NCBI RefSeq assembly: GCF_000143415.4
Contig: NW_003314318.1
Span: 390,971 to 454,970, forward strand
Direction: 5' to 3'
DNA: 64,000 nt
Origin: Selaginella moellendorffii
Lineage: Eukaryota > Streptophyta > Lycopodiopsida > Selaginellales > Selaginellaceae
Shown here one piece after another: positions 11,243 through 23,897 of the stretch. How positions within the stretch are numbered: the stretch's first letter is position 1; each line of letters starts with the position of its first letter. Under the pieces are notes generated by a model. The model did no database searches and was not told the DNA's origin. It saw only the letters and a program-made list of their open reading frames with translations. The translations under genes were made by a program, and so were the position numbers.

Positions 11243-13285
11243 ATGGATGGGAGCGGCAATTCTCTGGCCGGCAGCGTCGGGGGCGATGGATCCAAGCGGC
11301 GCGTCTCCTACTTTTACGATCCAGAGGTGGGCAATTACTACTACGGGCAGGGCCACCCGATGAAGCCTCACCGGATGCGAATGACGCACAGCCTTTTGGT
11401 GCACTACGGCCTCCACCTCAAGATGGAGGTCGTGGAGCCATTCCGCGCGCGCGACAAGGATCTCTGCAAGTTCCACGCCGACGATTACGTCGATTTCCTC
11501 AAGCAAGTCACGCCCGAGACGCAGCAGGAGTTCGCCAAAGTCTTGAAGCGATTCAACGTCGGCGAGGACTGCCCGGTGTTCGATGGGTTGTATAGCTTCT
11601 GCCAGATGTATACCGGGGGGTCGGTCGGAGGGGCCGTGCGCCTGAACACGAATCGATCCGACATCGCCATCAACTGGTCCGGCGGACTGCATCACGCGAA
11701 AAAGTGTGAGGCGTCCGGGTTTTGCTACGTGAATGACATTGTTCTTGCGATCCTGGAGCTCCTCAAGCAACACCAGGTACGCAAAGCTTTAAGTTTCCTT
11801 TTTGTTCTTTCTTTCCTCGGACTTCTTGTCCTCCTTGTCGAATGTAGACTTCGTCAATGGTTTGTCTTTTCTCCACACTGTTTGTCATTCGTTCTTTGTG
11901 TAGCGATTCATCGTGCTTTTGCCCTCTTGTTCTAAACTTCGTTTGTTAATGGTCTCTATTTGTTGCGCTCTATCACTGTGACTGGTCTTTCTGGCTTCTT
12001 TTGGATCTAAAGCTTAAACGTTTCCGCTTCGCAGCGCGTGCTCTACATCGACATCGATGTTCACCACGGCGACGGTGTCGAGGAGGCCTTCTACACCACC
12101 GACAGAGTCATGACGGTATCTTTCCACAAGTTTGGCGACTTCTTCCCGGGGACTGGCGATCTCCGGGATGTCGGCCACGGGAAAGGGAAGTATTACTCCG
12201 TCAACGTACCGCTTAACGAGGGGATCGACGACGAGAGCTACCAGCGGCTGTTCAAGCCGGTGATAAGCAAAGTCATGGAGGTTTACCAGCCGGGGGCGAT
12301 TGTCTTGCAGTGTGGTGCCGACTCTCTCTCGGGAGATCGTCTCGGCTGCTTCAACCTCTCGGTAAAGGGTCACGCCGAGTGCGTGAGATTCGTGCGTTCT
12401 TTTAATGTACCTCTGCTCTTGGTTGGAGGGGGAGGATACACGGTAAGAAACGTTGCAAGGTGTTGGTGCTACGAGGTAAGAACTCCTTTCCTCTCGTTTT
12501 GGTGGTTTCTTAATTCTTTTTTTCTTATCAGACGGGTGTTGCTGTTGGAGTCGAGCTCGAGAACCAGATGCCTTACAACGATTACTACGAGTACTTTGGT
12601 CCGGAGTATACGTTGCTCGTGCCGGCCAGCAACAAGGAGAATGCTAATTCTCCGGAGTATTTGGACAGTCTCAGGTACTTCCCTTTTGTAACTGGAGAGA
12701 CTTTGTTTGCTCACTTTGTATGATGTCTTACAGGCAACAACTGCTTGAGAACATTTCAAAGCTCCAACATGCTCCTAGTGTTCCGTTCTACGAAAGGCCA
12801 CCGGATATGGAGCCTGGCGAGGAAATGGTCTGGGTGTCTTGAAATTCCGGAACTGTTATTAACACTTTGTAGCTTTCAGGAGGAGGATGACGCTGATGCA
12901 CGGCCAACAAGGCCTAAGCCAGGAGTGTGGAACGGGGAACCAGTTGATTCAGACTCCGAAGGCGAGGGAGACGTACACAGGCAGAGGCAGAGGCTCCCGA
13001 AACAAGAACTCGATTTCATCAGCAGGTTTGTATCGAAAAATCCTTCAAGCTTTCAGTAGCATGCCCCTGAAAAAGTGCCATTGATTGACTAAATAGGAAG
13101 CTGCCACCATCTGAAGAACCGGCTGTCAAGAGACCAAAGTTTGATGAAGTAAGTGAGCTCGCATTTCCTGACGTCTCATGGGTTAATTAACTTTTCAGAG
13201 GACTGAAGAGCAGAGAGATGATGATATCGCAACTTCACTCTCTTTAGGCCCAGCAATGGCAGCAGAGATTAAGATTAGCTCGTGA
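11243..13285 (+). CDS. Class I RPD3/HDA1-type histone deacetylase
   Basis: Seven exons: 11243-11776, 12035-12475, 12532-12674, 12734-12827, 12880-13025, 13097-13148, 13199-13285. They give 498 residues, close to Arabidopsis HDA19/HDA6 in length. The protein removes acetyl groups from histone lysines in nuclear co-repressor complexes. Active-site signatures are complete: GGLHHAKK (paired His), [10 protein letters not shown] (Zn-binding Asp and His), CGADSL (second Zn Asp) and GGGGYT (transition-state Tyr). The C-terminal tail after residue ~385 is acidic then basic ([15 protein letters not shown], later VKRPKFDE), as in plant RPD3 members. The first intron is the longest (258 nt); the others are 50-71 nt. 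Confidence 0.96.
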
Positions 13286-13699
13286 GCATGTAAATATAAC
13301 AACTGGTCCAGAAGTTTTGAGCAACAGAGTTTTTTGGTTCTTGTTGCTAAGGAGCTCTTTCACAATATGACTTTCATGTATTTTCTGCGAAAGAATTAGA
13401 AGGCGTGCTGTCCCAGAAATCTCCCAAGGCCATCGGTCACGTTTTGGCAATGGTCAAAGCTACGCAAGATAAAGCAATGCAGAATTGGAGAATTGGATAA
13501 TAATAAAATTAGGATTATTTTGGAACAAAGATGTTAGAAAAAAAAAATTAGCTACAAAAATTTGTGAATGATCTGTAGTGCTTTTTAGGTAAGATATAAT
13601 ATTTCAGTTGTTTTGTGAATCATCTTTCTTGATTGCACATAAAATATAATATCTTAGTTGTTTTGTGAATCATGTTTCTGATTGCATTGCACTGTTATG
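13286..13699. other. HDAC 3' flank
   Basis: Includes the HDAC 3' UTR and an AT-rich stretch in which a short segment containing TTAGTTGTTTTGTGAATCAT occurs twice (around 13600 and 13655). No gene. Confidence 0.4.
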
Positions 13700-15110
13700 A
13701 GCATCATTGCAATCATCAATGTCATTTTTCATTTGGTGTGTAGATTATGAGTGGATGTTTATGAATCTCAAAGAGTTATTAACAACTCTTCCGGTTTTGG
13801 TATATCTTAATTATATTAACCTTTCATTTTGTACGTAGATGTTTTTGATATTGGTCTTAGTTAAAGGTGTGTTGATACAAAAGAGCCCAAGTGTGCTTAG
13901 TCAACACCATCCTATTGTTATATTACTAAAAGGTGATCATGCTACTATTACTTCATTATTGAAATGGGCTTTGAATTTTTAAATATATAATTTTAATATT
14001 GTTCATTGCCCGGGGAGTTTTATGGTTGATGTTAATACCCTTTCTTGAGTTCCTTTTTCTTCACTCTCGTTTCATGTTTCTAATGAGCCTGTTATTTTAG
14101 TATTTATAGATTTTCTAAATAAATATTCTATGCCATCGGCAGTTGTTGTACTTGATATTCAGTGTCCACAAAATGCAGAGCAAGATTTATCTTTTCTTGA
14201 TGAGGTTCACAAGGCTCAAAAAATTAAGCTATGGATTTGAATGCTTCGAGATAGGTTTGAGAATTCTGCATCACTTACTGATGACTTGCTATTCCAGTAT
14301 TTACATTCTCAATATCACCTTGAAGATAACTTTTTTTATTTTGTGGGGATAGTTCCTAGTGATCATTTACAGCTGATGGTGCTTTCAATATTTATTCCAT
14401 AGTTTTTCCATACCTACTATAATTCTCTTGTTTTAGGTGGGCATATGAAATATTGTCATGTGACTGAGAAGTTGCATAAGTTTTGTTATTGGCCAGAGAT
14501 GCAATATGATGTTGTCTGATATGTGTATAACTATATTTGGTGCCAAGCTAATAATACTCCCCTTTGTGCTATGGAAAGACGATTGGAGTCAATTATAATT
14601 TCCCGTTCATTTGAGTTTGTGGCATTCAATTTTATAGGACTTTTTCCATAATTGACTATTAGCAATAAATATGTTATTATTACTTCTAACTACTTGACTC
14701 GTTAGGTGGAAGTTGGTGCTTTTGTTAGTGCTTTTGCAACTGCTGTTGGATACCTCCTCCTTAATTGAGTGGTGTTCTAGCATTCTTGTTCGAAGCGGAT
14801 TCTTTCAGATAATGGTCCTGCATTTATGATTAAGGCACTTTATGTTTTGATGTCTCAGTTGGGAATACACCACACTTTTACAAGTGCTTATCATCCATAG
14901 TCAGAAGGTTTAGTGGAATGGCTCGTTCAGACATTCAAAGGGATGATTATGAAGTATGTGAACTTTTAATATTTAGATTGGGATAGTTATTTGCCATCTC
15001 TTCGGTATGTATATGTCATAGGGGTGTAGAATTCTATTGGTGCTTCACCATATAAATTTCTATATGGTTATGATTCAATATTACCAAGGTAGTTAGATTT
15101 ACTTTCACGA
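13700..15110 (+). mobile_element. Decayed Ty3/gypsy remnant (RNase H to integrase)
   Basis: Collinear over its length with 27635-29125 and in the same orientation, but with more stops and frameshifts. Shared landmarks are the RNase H stretch KELLTT near 13765, the integrase zinc region near 14440-14540 and the integrase core around 14620-14950 (a degenerate equivalent of YLTRWMEVDAF). It continues past the point where the second copy is cut by an LTR (CACCATATAAATTTC near 15050). The 5' half of the element is missing. It is an older, independently decayed copy of the same family. Confidence 0.75.
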
Positions 15111-15966
15111 TTGCCACGAGTTGCTGATGCTCAACAACAACACTCATTTTAATTATTATATTTACTATAAGATCATTTAGTATTTCTTAATTACGGTTTA
15201 AAGAATATACTTAAAATACCAAAAAATTTCTAGGATATAATTGTTGATTATTTATCTTTAATATAAATTATGTTTAAATTTCTAGTTAAAAATCACACTA
15301 TAATTTAGTAAGTGAAGGAGTGCAAATATTTAATATCAAATAAAATGCAAAATCAATACTGTGAGGTCCAAGTGTACAGCTACGATGCCGATACTATAGC
15401 ATAGTGGGATTTTGGTAGTTGTCGGATTGGTTTCAATCTAAACCATTCACTCTTATATATAGTTTTTGGGCTAATTGATATACACATTTTCTGTATTCCA
15501 TTTCCATATTCCAAACACTCACATTGGTGGAGTTGAGGGATGACCATGCACTTAAATTGAATAAACATAAGGTAGGAACTATATGTGTTTTTTGTTGAGC
15601 ATATTTGGCCTGGTTTGAGAAATTTGTGTCATTGGTTTGCATTTGCTAGTATTAAGAACCCCGTGATATTGAGATTAGTCCCTTAATATTCGCTAGATGA
15701 TAGCTTACTGTATTTGCCAAACACCCTTGCTATCATGCTCTTTGTCCCAAATACTATTTATGGAAAGTGTCTAAATTTGCTTATTTGGCATATTTACGGA
15801 ATGTAGAGATTCTTTTGAACACAATGGTGTTTGTCCTGTATCAAAATTCGCAATCTAGAGATATTCCATATTTAGTAAGTTTCAAATTTATCCCAGAGAC
15901 TAACTCCTGGTACCAAGGGAGGCTAGAGGTGAAGGCCCAAAACGTGTGTTCATTAGGGGGTGGGGG
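15111..15966. other. AT-rich non-coding flank of gypsy remnant
   Basis: No coding capacity or named feature seen. It may be residual LTR of either gypsy copy, but I cannot pair it with a second copy in the window. Confidence 0.3.
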
Positions 15967-16606
15967 TGTAAGCAACCAAAAGGAACGAGGGAAAGGGCTC
16001 ATGAACAAAAGTGCACCCCCTTTTCCAATCGGTTAAGGGTCTTGGGATACTTGGGGTTAAGCGTCTTTGGGTTTGAGTAGTACTAAGCTGGGTGACCTCC
16101 TGGGAAGTCCAAATTTAGGAGCTTACATTTGGTATTAGAGGGGTCTCGGGTCCGACTCTATTGGTTGGCTAGGAGAATCACACCACATGTTAATTGACAT
16201 TTGGCTGGTCCAGTTTGCTCCCACTAGGCTCGACTTTGTTGGTTGGCTAGGGGAATCACACCACATGTTGATTAACATCTGGCTGGTCCAGTTTGCTCCT
16301 GCTAAGCTCGACCTGAGGGGTAGGGTGTCAAGAGAGCGGGGCTCTTGAGAGAGCTATGGCTCTCATCTTTCGTTCACGAGGGTGTGAACTTGCAGAGAAG
16401 TGTAATGGATTGTAAACAACCAAAGGGAATAACTCGAGAGACGATCCATTGTGGTTCAAATATAGAGGGAAAGGGCTCATGAACAAGAGTGCACCCCCTT
16501 TTCTAATCGGTTAAGAGTCTTGGGATACTTGGGGTTAAGTGTCCTTGGGTTTAAATAGTACTGGGCTAAGTGACCTCTTGGGAAGTCTAAATTTTAGGAG
16601 CTTATA
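15967..16606 (+). mobile_element. TRIM-like miniature LTR retrotransposon
   Basis: Two direct repeats flank a short interior: 15967-16127 (161 bp) and 16411-16606 (196 bp). Both start TGTAA and end in AGCTTACA or AGCTTATA. They share the block around GTGCACCCCCTTTT and differ by one ~35-bp indel plus scattered substitutions. Directly after the first repeat is TTTGGTATTAGAG, matching the tRNA-iMet primer site TGGTATCAGAG with one change. GGGGG flanks both outer ends (15962-15966 and 16607-16611), a plausible 5-bp target duplication, though low in complexity. The ~283-bp interior has a tandem ~76-bp duplication (16153-16300) and no coding capacity. Confidence 0.72.
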
Positions 16607-17399
16607 GGGGGATATAGGGGGTTTCAAATGTATAGTAGGGATAGTGGGTAATTTGGGTATGGCTGATTAACCTAAAGCATAGTTTAGCTCTCACTTGTGT
16701 GCCTGTCCTTGTTTTGCATTAGGCCATCAATATGCTAAAATAGCTAAAATAGTGCTAAACTCCATTTGGCTCCGTTTTGCATGCTAGTTTTAGCATTGGG
16801 ATGTTGGTTGCTCTAAGATTGTTCTAAGTTGCTCTGTGCTCCTGTCTCTTTGCTCTTTGGGCTATATGCTCAAGAGTCATTCCATGCTCTAGTGCCATCA
16901 CTCCTTAGCTCTATGTTTAGGATTTTGGCACCATTCCTTCATTCAGTGGCCCAAGGCCCTAAATTTCGAGTTCTATATCATTGTTCTTTGGACATGTGGC
17001 ATATGGCATGTGGCATATGGCATGTGGCATATGACATATGGCATATAGAGGGTTTAGGTTTCGCTTCCATGGTTATCCTATGATAAATCACCATAAAATA
17101 AAGGGTAAAAACCACATGCACTATAGTCCCTAAAGAGTGCTTAGATTTTGGATTTTTGTTTAAATCTAGCTTTTGCATCATCTAGATTTAGCTTTCTCCA
17201 TTTTCTATCTTTTGTTCTTTTCTTTCAGGATTTTGGTTTAGATCTAGCTTTTCCATTGCCTAGATCTCCCTTTCCTTTTAGTTTTTTCTCATTTCTCTTT
17301 CTTTGCTCTTTCCTTTTCATTCATCTTCATGGTAGGGCAGTAGTCTCCTCCTCTGATTCTAGTGCAGTAGTTGGTGCAATTGCTTGATGTTATGCGATT
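16607..17399. other. Non-coding stretch upstream of gypsy gag
   Basis: Probably leader or LTR sequence of the gypsy element that follows, but no second LTR is visible to confirm this. It contains a short array of alternating GCATGTG and GCATATG heptamers at about 16990-17046. No gene. Confidence 0.35.
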
Positions 17400-18021
17400 G
17401 CAATTAAACAACCAAACTTAGTTGATGGCGGCATTTATGGCACATGGCATAGCTCCTCTTGCTCTTGGTGTTAATCCTCGCATTCGGTCGGAGTTATTTC
17501 GTGGGAATCTTGGGGATGATGTGTACTATTGGTTCAATCATTTCATGGTGATTGCCATATATCATTCTTGGGATGATACTCGATATTTACATGAGTTTCC
17601 CATGTGTTTCCAAGGGACAGCACTGTAGTGGTACAATGGTTTGTGTGCAGCCACTCGTGGGGATTAGAGTGTTCTCCCAAACGTCTTCAAACACACATTC
17701 AGATATACTGACAATTATGATAATGCCTTCCAGCAATTGCATCGTCGTTGTCAAGGGCTATCTAAGTCAGTGATGCAATTTGATATTCGTTTTCAAAGCC
17801 TTTTGCTTCGTGTAGAGCCAATATGTCAGAGTGGATCAAGCTAGAAATGTTGTGGCTAGCACTTCATCAAGATTTTGTCGAACTTGTGCATGCACTTGCT
17901 CCAGCCACCCTTGATGATGCTTTTTGCTTGGCACAACACTATGAGACGTTGCCTCTTCCACTTTTCATTGCACATCCTTCCGCTCTACTTCCTGTGGGCG
18001 AGGGTCCTGGTCCAATGGAGG

Positions 18022-19840
18022 TGTAAGCGACTAAATTTTCCATTCTACTTTAGTCACTTAACCACACCTCTGACCACTTGGAGGAGTCTCATTCACAACC
18101 TCCATAAGTCCAATCCAGGACTTGGGACTTGCTAGCCCCGAAAATGGCATCCATGCCACTCAACATTTGCACTTGGTCCAAGTGCTCCACGTGTCCGATC
18201 CCATGACCGACACTCAAAGGTACCACCGACATAGCAGCCCATTACGCTAAGGCCATGCCCAATCACCTTTGCCACACTGGTAGTCCGATACCACTTGCAT
18301 CACAGTCTTGGCTCTCCAAGACTAGGCAAACCATCTGTGAGTGGTCATCTCAGATCCACTCCTTAGCATCCTTAGGATGCCCGCCGACAAGGGGAATAGC
18401 CTTCCCCAATATCCCTCTGTCAGTCCCCACTAAGTCCCTTTCTGCCCCTGGCCGTGTTTGCCAACACTGCCACTGGATCGAGACCCACAGGCCCGACCAT
18501 TAAGTCCCACTGTCCTCTGGGACTTCCTCACCACACGACTGTGTCCTTGGTCACTACCCCAGAGGACTGCTCCTCTTCCTTTCCACAGTCTGGGCCTTTG
18601 GGACAACATTTCGGAACACCGTGGCCTTACGCAAGCCACCTGGGTACTCTCCTCGCCTTCTGCCCTTGGGTGCTCTAGCCATGGGCTTAGAGCGAGGTTC
18701 CGTTGAGCCACGCCTGGTGTCCAAGTAGGTAGTGCCACCCACACTTGGACTGGGAGCATCGGCCAGTCGATCTCCCGGGGGAACCAGAGCTGGCTCTTGA
18801 ACACTTCACCAAGCTACCCCGCTTGTCGGTCTGTGTTCACTCTAGTCTTGGACTTCCCAGTGGGCAGCTCATCACCCAACACTGGGTCCGGCCTTCCTGG
18901 GCCAAACTGGCCTTTCCTGGCCAAACTGGCTCCACTGCAGTCCTCCCCCTACTATACTTTTGGAGCTCACCAAACCCCCCAGGGTCTGGGAGACGAACGC
19001 TTTGGGCTTTCACCCTCTCAGGCTCCGGACTCGGACTCGGACTCGGACTCGGACTCGGACTCGGACTCGGACTCGGATTCGGACTCGGACTCGGGCTCGG
19101 GCTCGGTCTCAGCCTCGGCCTCGGTCTCGGTCTCGGTCCCGGTCTCGGTCTCGGTCTCGACTTCGGACTCCATCTCGGACTCCATCTCAGACTCCATCTC
19201 GGACTCCGTCTCGGACTCCATCTCGGTCCATCTCGGGTCCATCTCGGACTCCATCTCGGACTCCATCTCGGGTCCATCTCGGACTCCATCTCGGGTCCAT
19301 CTCGGACTCCATCTCGGACTCCATTTCGGGTCCATCTCGGGTCCACCTCGGACTCCATCTCGGACTCCATCTCGGGTCCATCTCGGACTCCACTTCGGAC
19401 TCCAACTCGGGTCCATCTCGGGTCCACCTCGGACTCCACTTCGGACTCCATCTCGGACTCCATCTCGGGTCCATCTCGGACTCCACTTCGGACTCCAACT
19501 CGGGTCCATCTCAGACTCCAACTCGGGTCCATCTCGGACTCCACTTCGGACTCCAACTCGGGTCCATCTCGGACTCCACTTCGGACTCCAACTCGAGTCC
19601 ATCTCGGACACTCCCACGTGTCATGTGTTGGTCCTTTTGGGTCCCTTTTTGGAGCCTTGCCTTTTGCTCGCTTTGTGCTCGTTCCTCGAGCACTTCGTTG
19701 GGAGTTCCACTCCCGCTCTTGACTTTTCAAGTCGGAGCTTTTGGTCCAAACGTGTTACGCTCGTTTGGTTCTCGCTTCGGCCACTACCATGTGGCGCCCT
19801 TCTGGCTCCACTTTGGGGCCTAGGGATTTTGTGTCTCACA
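18022..19840 (-). repeat. Family A 3' LTR (left copy)
   Basis: Runs from TGTAAGCG to GTCTCACA on the plus strand. It carries the minisatellite at 19024-19615. The same unit recurs at 23898-25747 and, rearranged, at 59653-62870. Confidence 0.9.
19024..19615. repeat. GGACTC-type minisatellite in family A LTR
   Basis: About 70 bp of uniform TCGGAC hexamers grade into mixed 9-, 12- and 15-bp units (GACTCCATCTCG, GGTCCATCTCG and similar). Every frame on both strands stays open, producing apparent Ser-Asp, Gly-Leu or Glu-Ser proteins of about 200-350 residues that are not credible genes. Confidence 0.9.
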
Positions 19841-19853
19841 ACTCCACCACCCA
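19841..19853 (-). promoter_or_regulatory. Family A polypurine tract
   Basis: On the minus strand, GGGTGGTGGAG lies directly before the 3' LTR start TGTGAGAC, the expected site for priming plus-strand DNA. Confidence 0.65.
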
Positions 19854-22800
19854 TAGACGAAGTTTGATGTCCTCATCGAACGGTAAACCCTTTCATAAAG
19901 TAACACCCACACGTGTTACCATTTCCATCCTTGGCACCTAGCCAATCTTTGTCTATGGTTTGACACCAAAGGCTCACCATGCCTTGTCCATCCTTTAAGG
20001 AGCGTAGTCTCTACAACTTAGAGACTGATTGGACCACATGTAATGGTTCTCTCCTTTTATTGGTTTAGTTCTCGCTAAACCTCTTAGAGACCCTTCTCTA
20101 AGTCAATCCCACTACTCCTTCTCGAGTAGTCTCAATTTCTATCGATATAACCTTTGCACTTTGGAACTTTGAATTTTGACTTCTTGGAGTCAATGTCCTA
20201 GGTGTCTCCGACACCTTGCCTTGCACCTTTTGTGCAACTCCACTTCCCATCCTAGGGAGTTCTCTACTCGATGGCACCATCATCCTCTCTTCTATTTCGT
20301 GCCAAAGTTCCAGTTATCATACTTTGTGCTAGGGCTGTTCATGGCCCTATCATTTGGCTACCTTACCGCTCCCTCCCTTGGAGCTTCCACTTTCGCCAAA
20401 TCGGAGCATTTCGGAATCCCTCCTTGGAAACACACTTCCTTTCCCGCAACTTGTTAGCGTCCAACACATTAGTGTTCCTCGCCTAACTTTGTCACTTGGA
20501 TTCCTTCCAAGGGATTCCACGGCCCTATCTTGGCCACTCATCTCTTGCTCCTATCCGTTGATTGTTGCACCAAGCAACATCGAATCTCTACCTCCCTCCT
20601 TGAGGTATTGTTTCGGTTCCATAGCAAAGACTCTTCTTTGCCAAGTCCGGAGGATGTTCACCCCTAGTACATCTCTTTAGCATCTTCTGCTATGGGCTCT
20701 ATCCACGGCCCAACTTCGTGACCCTCCCATGGGTCTTTTATAGAGACTACTTTCCTCGGACTCACTATGCCATCGCACGGACATAGTTTATTTCCCTTAG
20801 GTGCTCTTCCCACTTGGTCCTCACGACCAAGCCACACCACCTTAAACAGTTCAATTTCAACATTTTGAACCAGGAACTTCATTCCTTAGCTAAACAAGGA
20901 CCTTGTCCTTATCTGGCCATAAGATCACCTAGTGATCTCACCTTGGCACCTTAACAGAGTTGCCAAGAGGTACTTGGTCTTCTAGACCTCCAAGTTGTTG
21001 ACTATAACCCCGGGGGCATCCCCCACACTTGGCGGTGCACCCAAGCTAGCCCTTACGGCCAGGGGTTCATAGCAACTGAGATTAGGTGTCCCCATCTCAC
21101 TCCCCACAACCTTGGTGCCACTTGCACCAAAGTGTTCAAGTTAGATATGCTGAACTTTCACACTAAGCAATCTAACCGTGCATCACGACTCCGAGGCATC
21201 CCTCGCTTGGCGGTGTGCCCAAACCAGTCTCCCCACTGAGAGTCCATGACCACCGAAATATGAGTGTCCTCATATTCCAAACCATCACCACGCCCTAGTG
21301 ATTTGGGACTCGAACCCAAGCACTAGAGGGTCGGGACTCGAACCCAACCTCCGTATATGCATCTACGGACGGCATCACACAAGATGCCTGGCGTGACTCC
21401 CCACGCCGGTGCACCAACTTATTTTTAAAGCGCGCTACAGATCACAGCTTAGGAACCTAGTTCCTCCACACTGCCAAGTCCTCTCACTTGACATGTCTGT
21501 GATCATGCATGGACTCCTCCATGCTCGGCCCCATGGCCCACCCTTTTTGAAGTTATCACCTTCAACTAGGGTATTTGTTCCCCCGACGTGCCAATCTCGC
21601 TTGGCAAGTCCTCCGACCACTGTAACATGGTTCCTGCATAAGCGTGAAAGTCCTTGACCATGGACTTTCGTTCAAAGCCCTCTCTTTGAACACTCGGGAA
21701 CTACTTCCCTAACCTTGATAGCCTTGCCTCATGGCAAGCTTCAAGACCATGCTTCTGCTGCGCCACTCTGATTTCGCGCGTTCCATGAACCATTTACACT
21801 TAGCCTTTCTAGGTACTAAGCTACCTAGAATTGTCTTTGGGAACCTTGAAGGAACTCTGTCCCTCGGCTTGCTAAGGCCTCCCTTTTTGCAAGCCTTCCA
21901 AATGCCACATAGTCTAACATGGACAATTCCATATTTTAGACTCTTCATGGCATCACGGTTGCTAGCGGCAACACCCTCGAGCCCCCACTTGATTCTCCAC
22001 TCCCAGCTGGCATAACCAACCTTGGTTTTGCCCTTTGATTCCTACAGTTCGGTTCTATCCCCTTACTTCTTGCTTTTTGGCTTCACACCTTTCCTTTGGT
22101 CATTCTCCTCCAGACCAGGAGGATAGCTTTGCACTTTCTATCATGCTTTAGCAAGTATTCTTAGGGATGAACCTACTCAATAGCCTAGGGAGTGGTTCCT
22201 CAATCCGGGTATGCTCACCTTATAATCCCACACACTGGGATTACATTGTTGCTTATGGGCCTTTACATGCCCATCACTAGCCTTGCCAAAATTCCATTTT
22301 TGGCTTTGTCCAACTCGGGTAGACAGTCCTCTCTTGTCTCCGCAACCTTGGACATTTGGATAGCACCTTCTATCCATCATTCGCTAGGGACTTAGTCCCT
22401 TGGGCTTTATCCATTGCCCTCGCGACATCAAACACCACCTTCTGGTGTTCTAGAGTGTTCGGATGTCCCAATGATGGCTTTCTTGACAATGAGTATTTCC
22501 TTTTATGACATTGACTTACTATATCGCAACACAAGCAACTTATCCCCCGTAAGGGTATATCCAACTTCCCTATGTTATTAAGAAGTCTTGGGTAGCTACC
22601 TTCTACCCGTTTAACCAGTTATTCTGCACCTCTTGCTTAGTTGCCTCATAGTTGTCAAGTCCTACAACTCATTGCTTGGTGCTTTCACACCTCCATCATT
22701 ATCTGGGTCACCACACTCCAACTGCATGCTCTGCAGCTTAGGCTATGCCATTCCCATTTCCATTGGGATTCCTTTGGCAAGGGGTTCTCATGAACCCACG

Positions 22801-23882
22801 AACATAGCCTCAAGGTATCACACCTTGGCACATTTGGTGTCTCCACACCATCGGCTCCTCAAGCCTACCTCTAAGACACTTCCCCTTTGTGTCTAAGTCT
22901 TTGCCAAGACCAACACCGCTCTTTCTCATGCCAACCATCCGTTAGCACTGCACCATAGAGGTCACACACAACTTTGTGTCAAAGTTGTTTTCTTCTGGGA
23001 ACACCTTTCCCATAACTTTAGCATGGCACATTTTGCCATTGATGAGATACCCTCTGTTCTCATCCTTGGATCTTATGATCCCCCCCCCATCCTTTGTGGG
23101 GTACAACACACCTCAGTCCAAATGCTTCCATCAGTCCTTTTAGGACCATCCGTTGACTCTACTTGAGTCATCCAGCAGTTTTGGACTTGGTTAATCCACA
23201 GACCCGTAAGGTCCTACTTGTGAGGCACTAGCTCACTGGAATACACTTCTTGCATTCCTGTCCTACTCAAAAGGACTATTTTCACAAGTGTTGCTCCGAC
23301 ACTTGATTTTGTTCTCTGGGGGCAACCTTTGCCCCTTAGGACTACTTGTCCATGTGATGAAAACACCAACTCATCCACTTAATATACCCCCAACTCCTTG
23401 GGTTGTTCCAGCATTTTTTTTTAGAGGTAGCCCCAGCTACCTTTTCAAGGACTTGAGTCCTCTTTCGTATTTGACCTCCCACGGTCATTACTTCTGGTCT
23501 CACATTCATGAGCACCAACCTCAACTATATGAGGAAAATCTTGTGACTCCTTTATTGCTTTGGAGTCTTTATCTTTCCCGTGATCCCAACTGTAGTTGTT
23601 TACCATAACTACATTAGCTAGTTTGCTAAGTCAAACGCTCATCTGGATCACACCCTCAACTCTTTGAGGAAAACCATATACTGTTCCCAAGATCCCAAAG
23701 TCGTTCCATTATTGGCCCTTTTCTATCCACCACCTCGTCTACAAGTTCACACATGAACTGTAATGGAGAGCCATGTCTTCCCGACTTGCTACTCCTCAAG
23801 GATAGGCCCACTCCTCGGACCTTCCGATGCCAACACTAGTGGTCATATACTTGAGCACCAATAAAAGTCGGACTAAGGAACA

Positions 23883-23894
23883 GCTCCGATACCA
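23883..23894 (-). promoter_or_regulatory. Family A primer-binding site (tRNA-iMet type)
   Basis: The reverse strand reads TGGTATCGGAGC three bases after the 5' LTR end CGCTTACA. It differs by one base from the common plant sequence TGGTATCAGAGC. Confidence 0.8.
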
Positions 23895-23897
23895 AAT

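Noticed and set aside
18745-19867. Large open frames on both strands (about 200-355 codons), rich in Ser-Asp, Gly-Leu or Glu-Ser
   Set aside because: They come from a hexamer-based minisatellite in an LTR, which leaves all frames open; the same pattern recurs at 24.6-25.8, 59.7-60.6 and 62.2-62.9 kb.
19841-23897. Possible genes in the A-element interior
   Set aside because: Longest frames are about 70-110 codons, scattered over both strands, with no retroelement or host domain.
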